Below, piece after piece: positions 42,693-42,737 of a DNA stretch of 42,737 nt; the stretch's first letter is position 1, and each line of letters begins with the position of its first letter. Both the position numbers and the translations under genes were made by a program. Under the pieces are notes generated by a model. That model saw nothing but the letters and a program-made list of their open reading frames with translations. It did no database searches and was not told the DNA's origin. This DNA is from JAVZYK01 sp049699715 (GTDB lineage Archaea > Nanobdellota > Nanobdellia > Pacearchaeales > UBA284). The stretch covers positions 1-42,737 of the forward strand of contig JBNAVB010000006.1 of NCBI GenBank assembly GCA_049699715.1, written 5' to 3'.

Positions 42693-42712
42693 CTGGGGCT
42701 TAAAAGCCCCAG
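42693..42712. repeat. strong short hairpin at right window edge
   Basis: Arms CTGGGGCTT and AAGCCCCAG flank AA, 52 nt after the last stop. The core GCTTAAAAGC is the same as in the hairpin at 18-33. Possible readings are a terminator or the terminal hairpin of an IS200/IS605-type element lying beyond the window. Confidence 0.5.
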
Positions 42713-42737
42713 CTTCCGTCGCTGATCAATCCATCCA

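Overview
The window is an AT-rich stretch of an archaeal chromosome. Archaeal informational genes identify the domain: a PheRS alpha/beta pair, archaeal-type TrpRS and AspRS, a GatE amidotransferase subunit, 20S proteasome alpha and beta, exosome Rrp4/Rrp41/Rrp42, SBDS, RpoK and the aCPSF1/FttA termination nuclease. Three tRNAs (Lys, Tyr, Thr) carry introns at the canonical 37/38 site. Many genes have a TATA-like box 25-26 nt before the start codon, as expected for leaderless mRNAs. The number of small membrane, surface and orphan proteins suggests a DPANN lineage of the Woesearchaeota/Pacearchaeota type; that placement is inference. No rRNA, CRISPR array or complete transposase gene was seen.

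Layout. 1-9.3 kb: tRNA-Lys, trpS and a divergent presenilin-like protease; two small orphans; a signal-peptidase-like protein; a lytic-transglycosylase-like protein; aCPSF1/FttA; proteasome beta; a polysaccharide deacetylase; tRNA-Tyr; and a transglutaminase-like exported protein. 9.3-15.6 kb: aspS, a DUF4143-type AAA ATPase, a nucleotidyltransferase/MgtC/orphan operon, and small orphans. 15.7-21.8 kb: tRNA-Gln, tRNA-Glu and gatE in one direction, tRNA-Thr, two orphan genes, then pheS-pheT. 21.8-26.4 kb: a surface protein with a C-terminal anchor, a winged-helix regulator, pcm and eno. 26.4-30.8 kb: the exosome/proteasome superoperon psmA-SBDS-rrp4-rrp41-rrp42, followed by rpoK.

31.2-42.7 kb is devoted to the cell surface. 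It opens with four small proteins that start with a (K/R/Q)(A/G)Q class III (prepilin-like) signal and a hydrophobic helix, with a Na/Pi cotransporter-PhoU gene between the third and fourth. A winged-helix gene, an S-layer gene and a pair of single-pass paralogues follow.

The most unusual structure lies just after the S-layer gene. Two toxin-antitoxin-like modules (a RelE/ParE-like pair and a HEPN/MNT pair) sit between nested direct repeats. An 88-bp T-rich tract is duplicated without a mismatch on both sides of the first module. A diverged but in-frame copy of the last 25 codons of the S-layer gene, plus its trailer, lies beyond the second. This looks like repeated cassette capture at the S-layer 3' end. 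Other points of interest are a GatE that seems to lack its GAD insertion domain and sits just behind its substrate tRNA-Gln, an RpoK with a long acidic tail, peptidoglycan-active-type enzymes in an archaeon, and a 40-bp tandem repeat over the pcm start codon.
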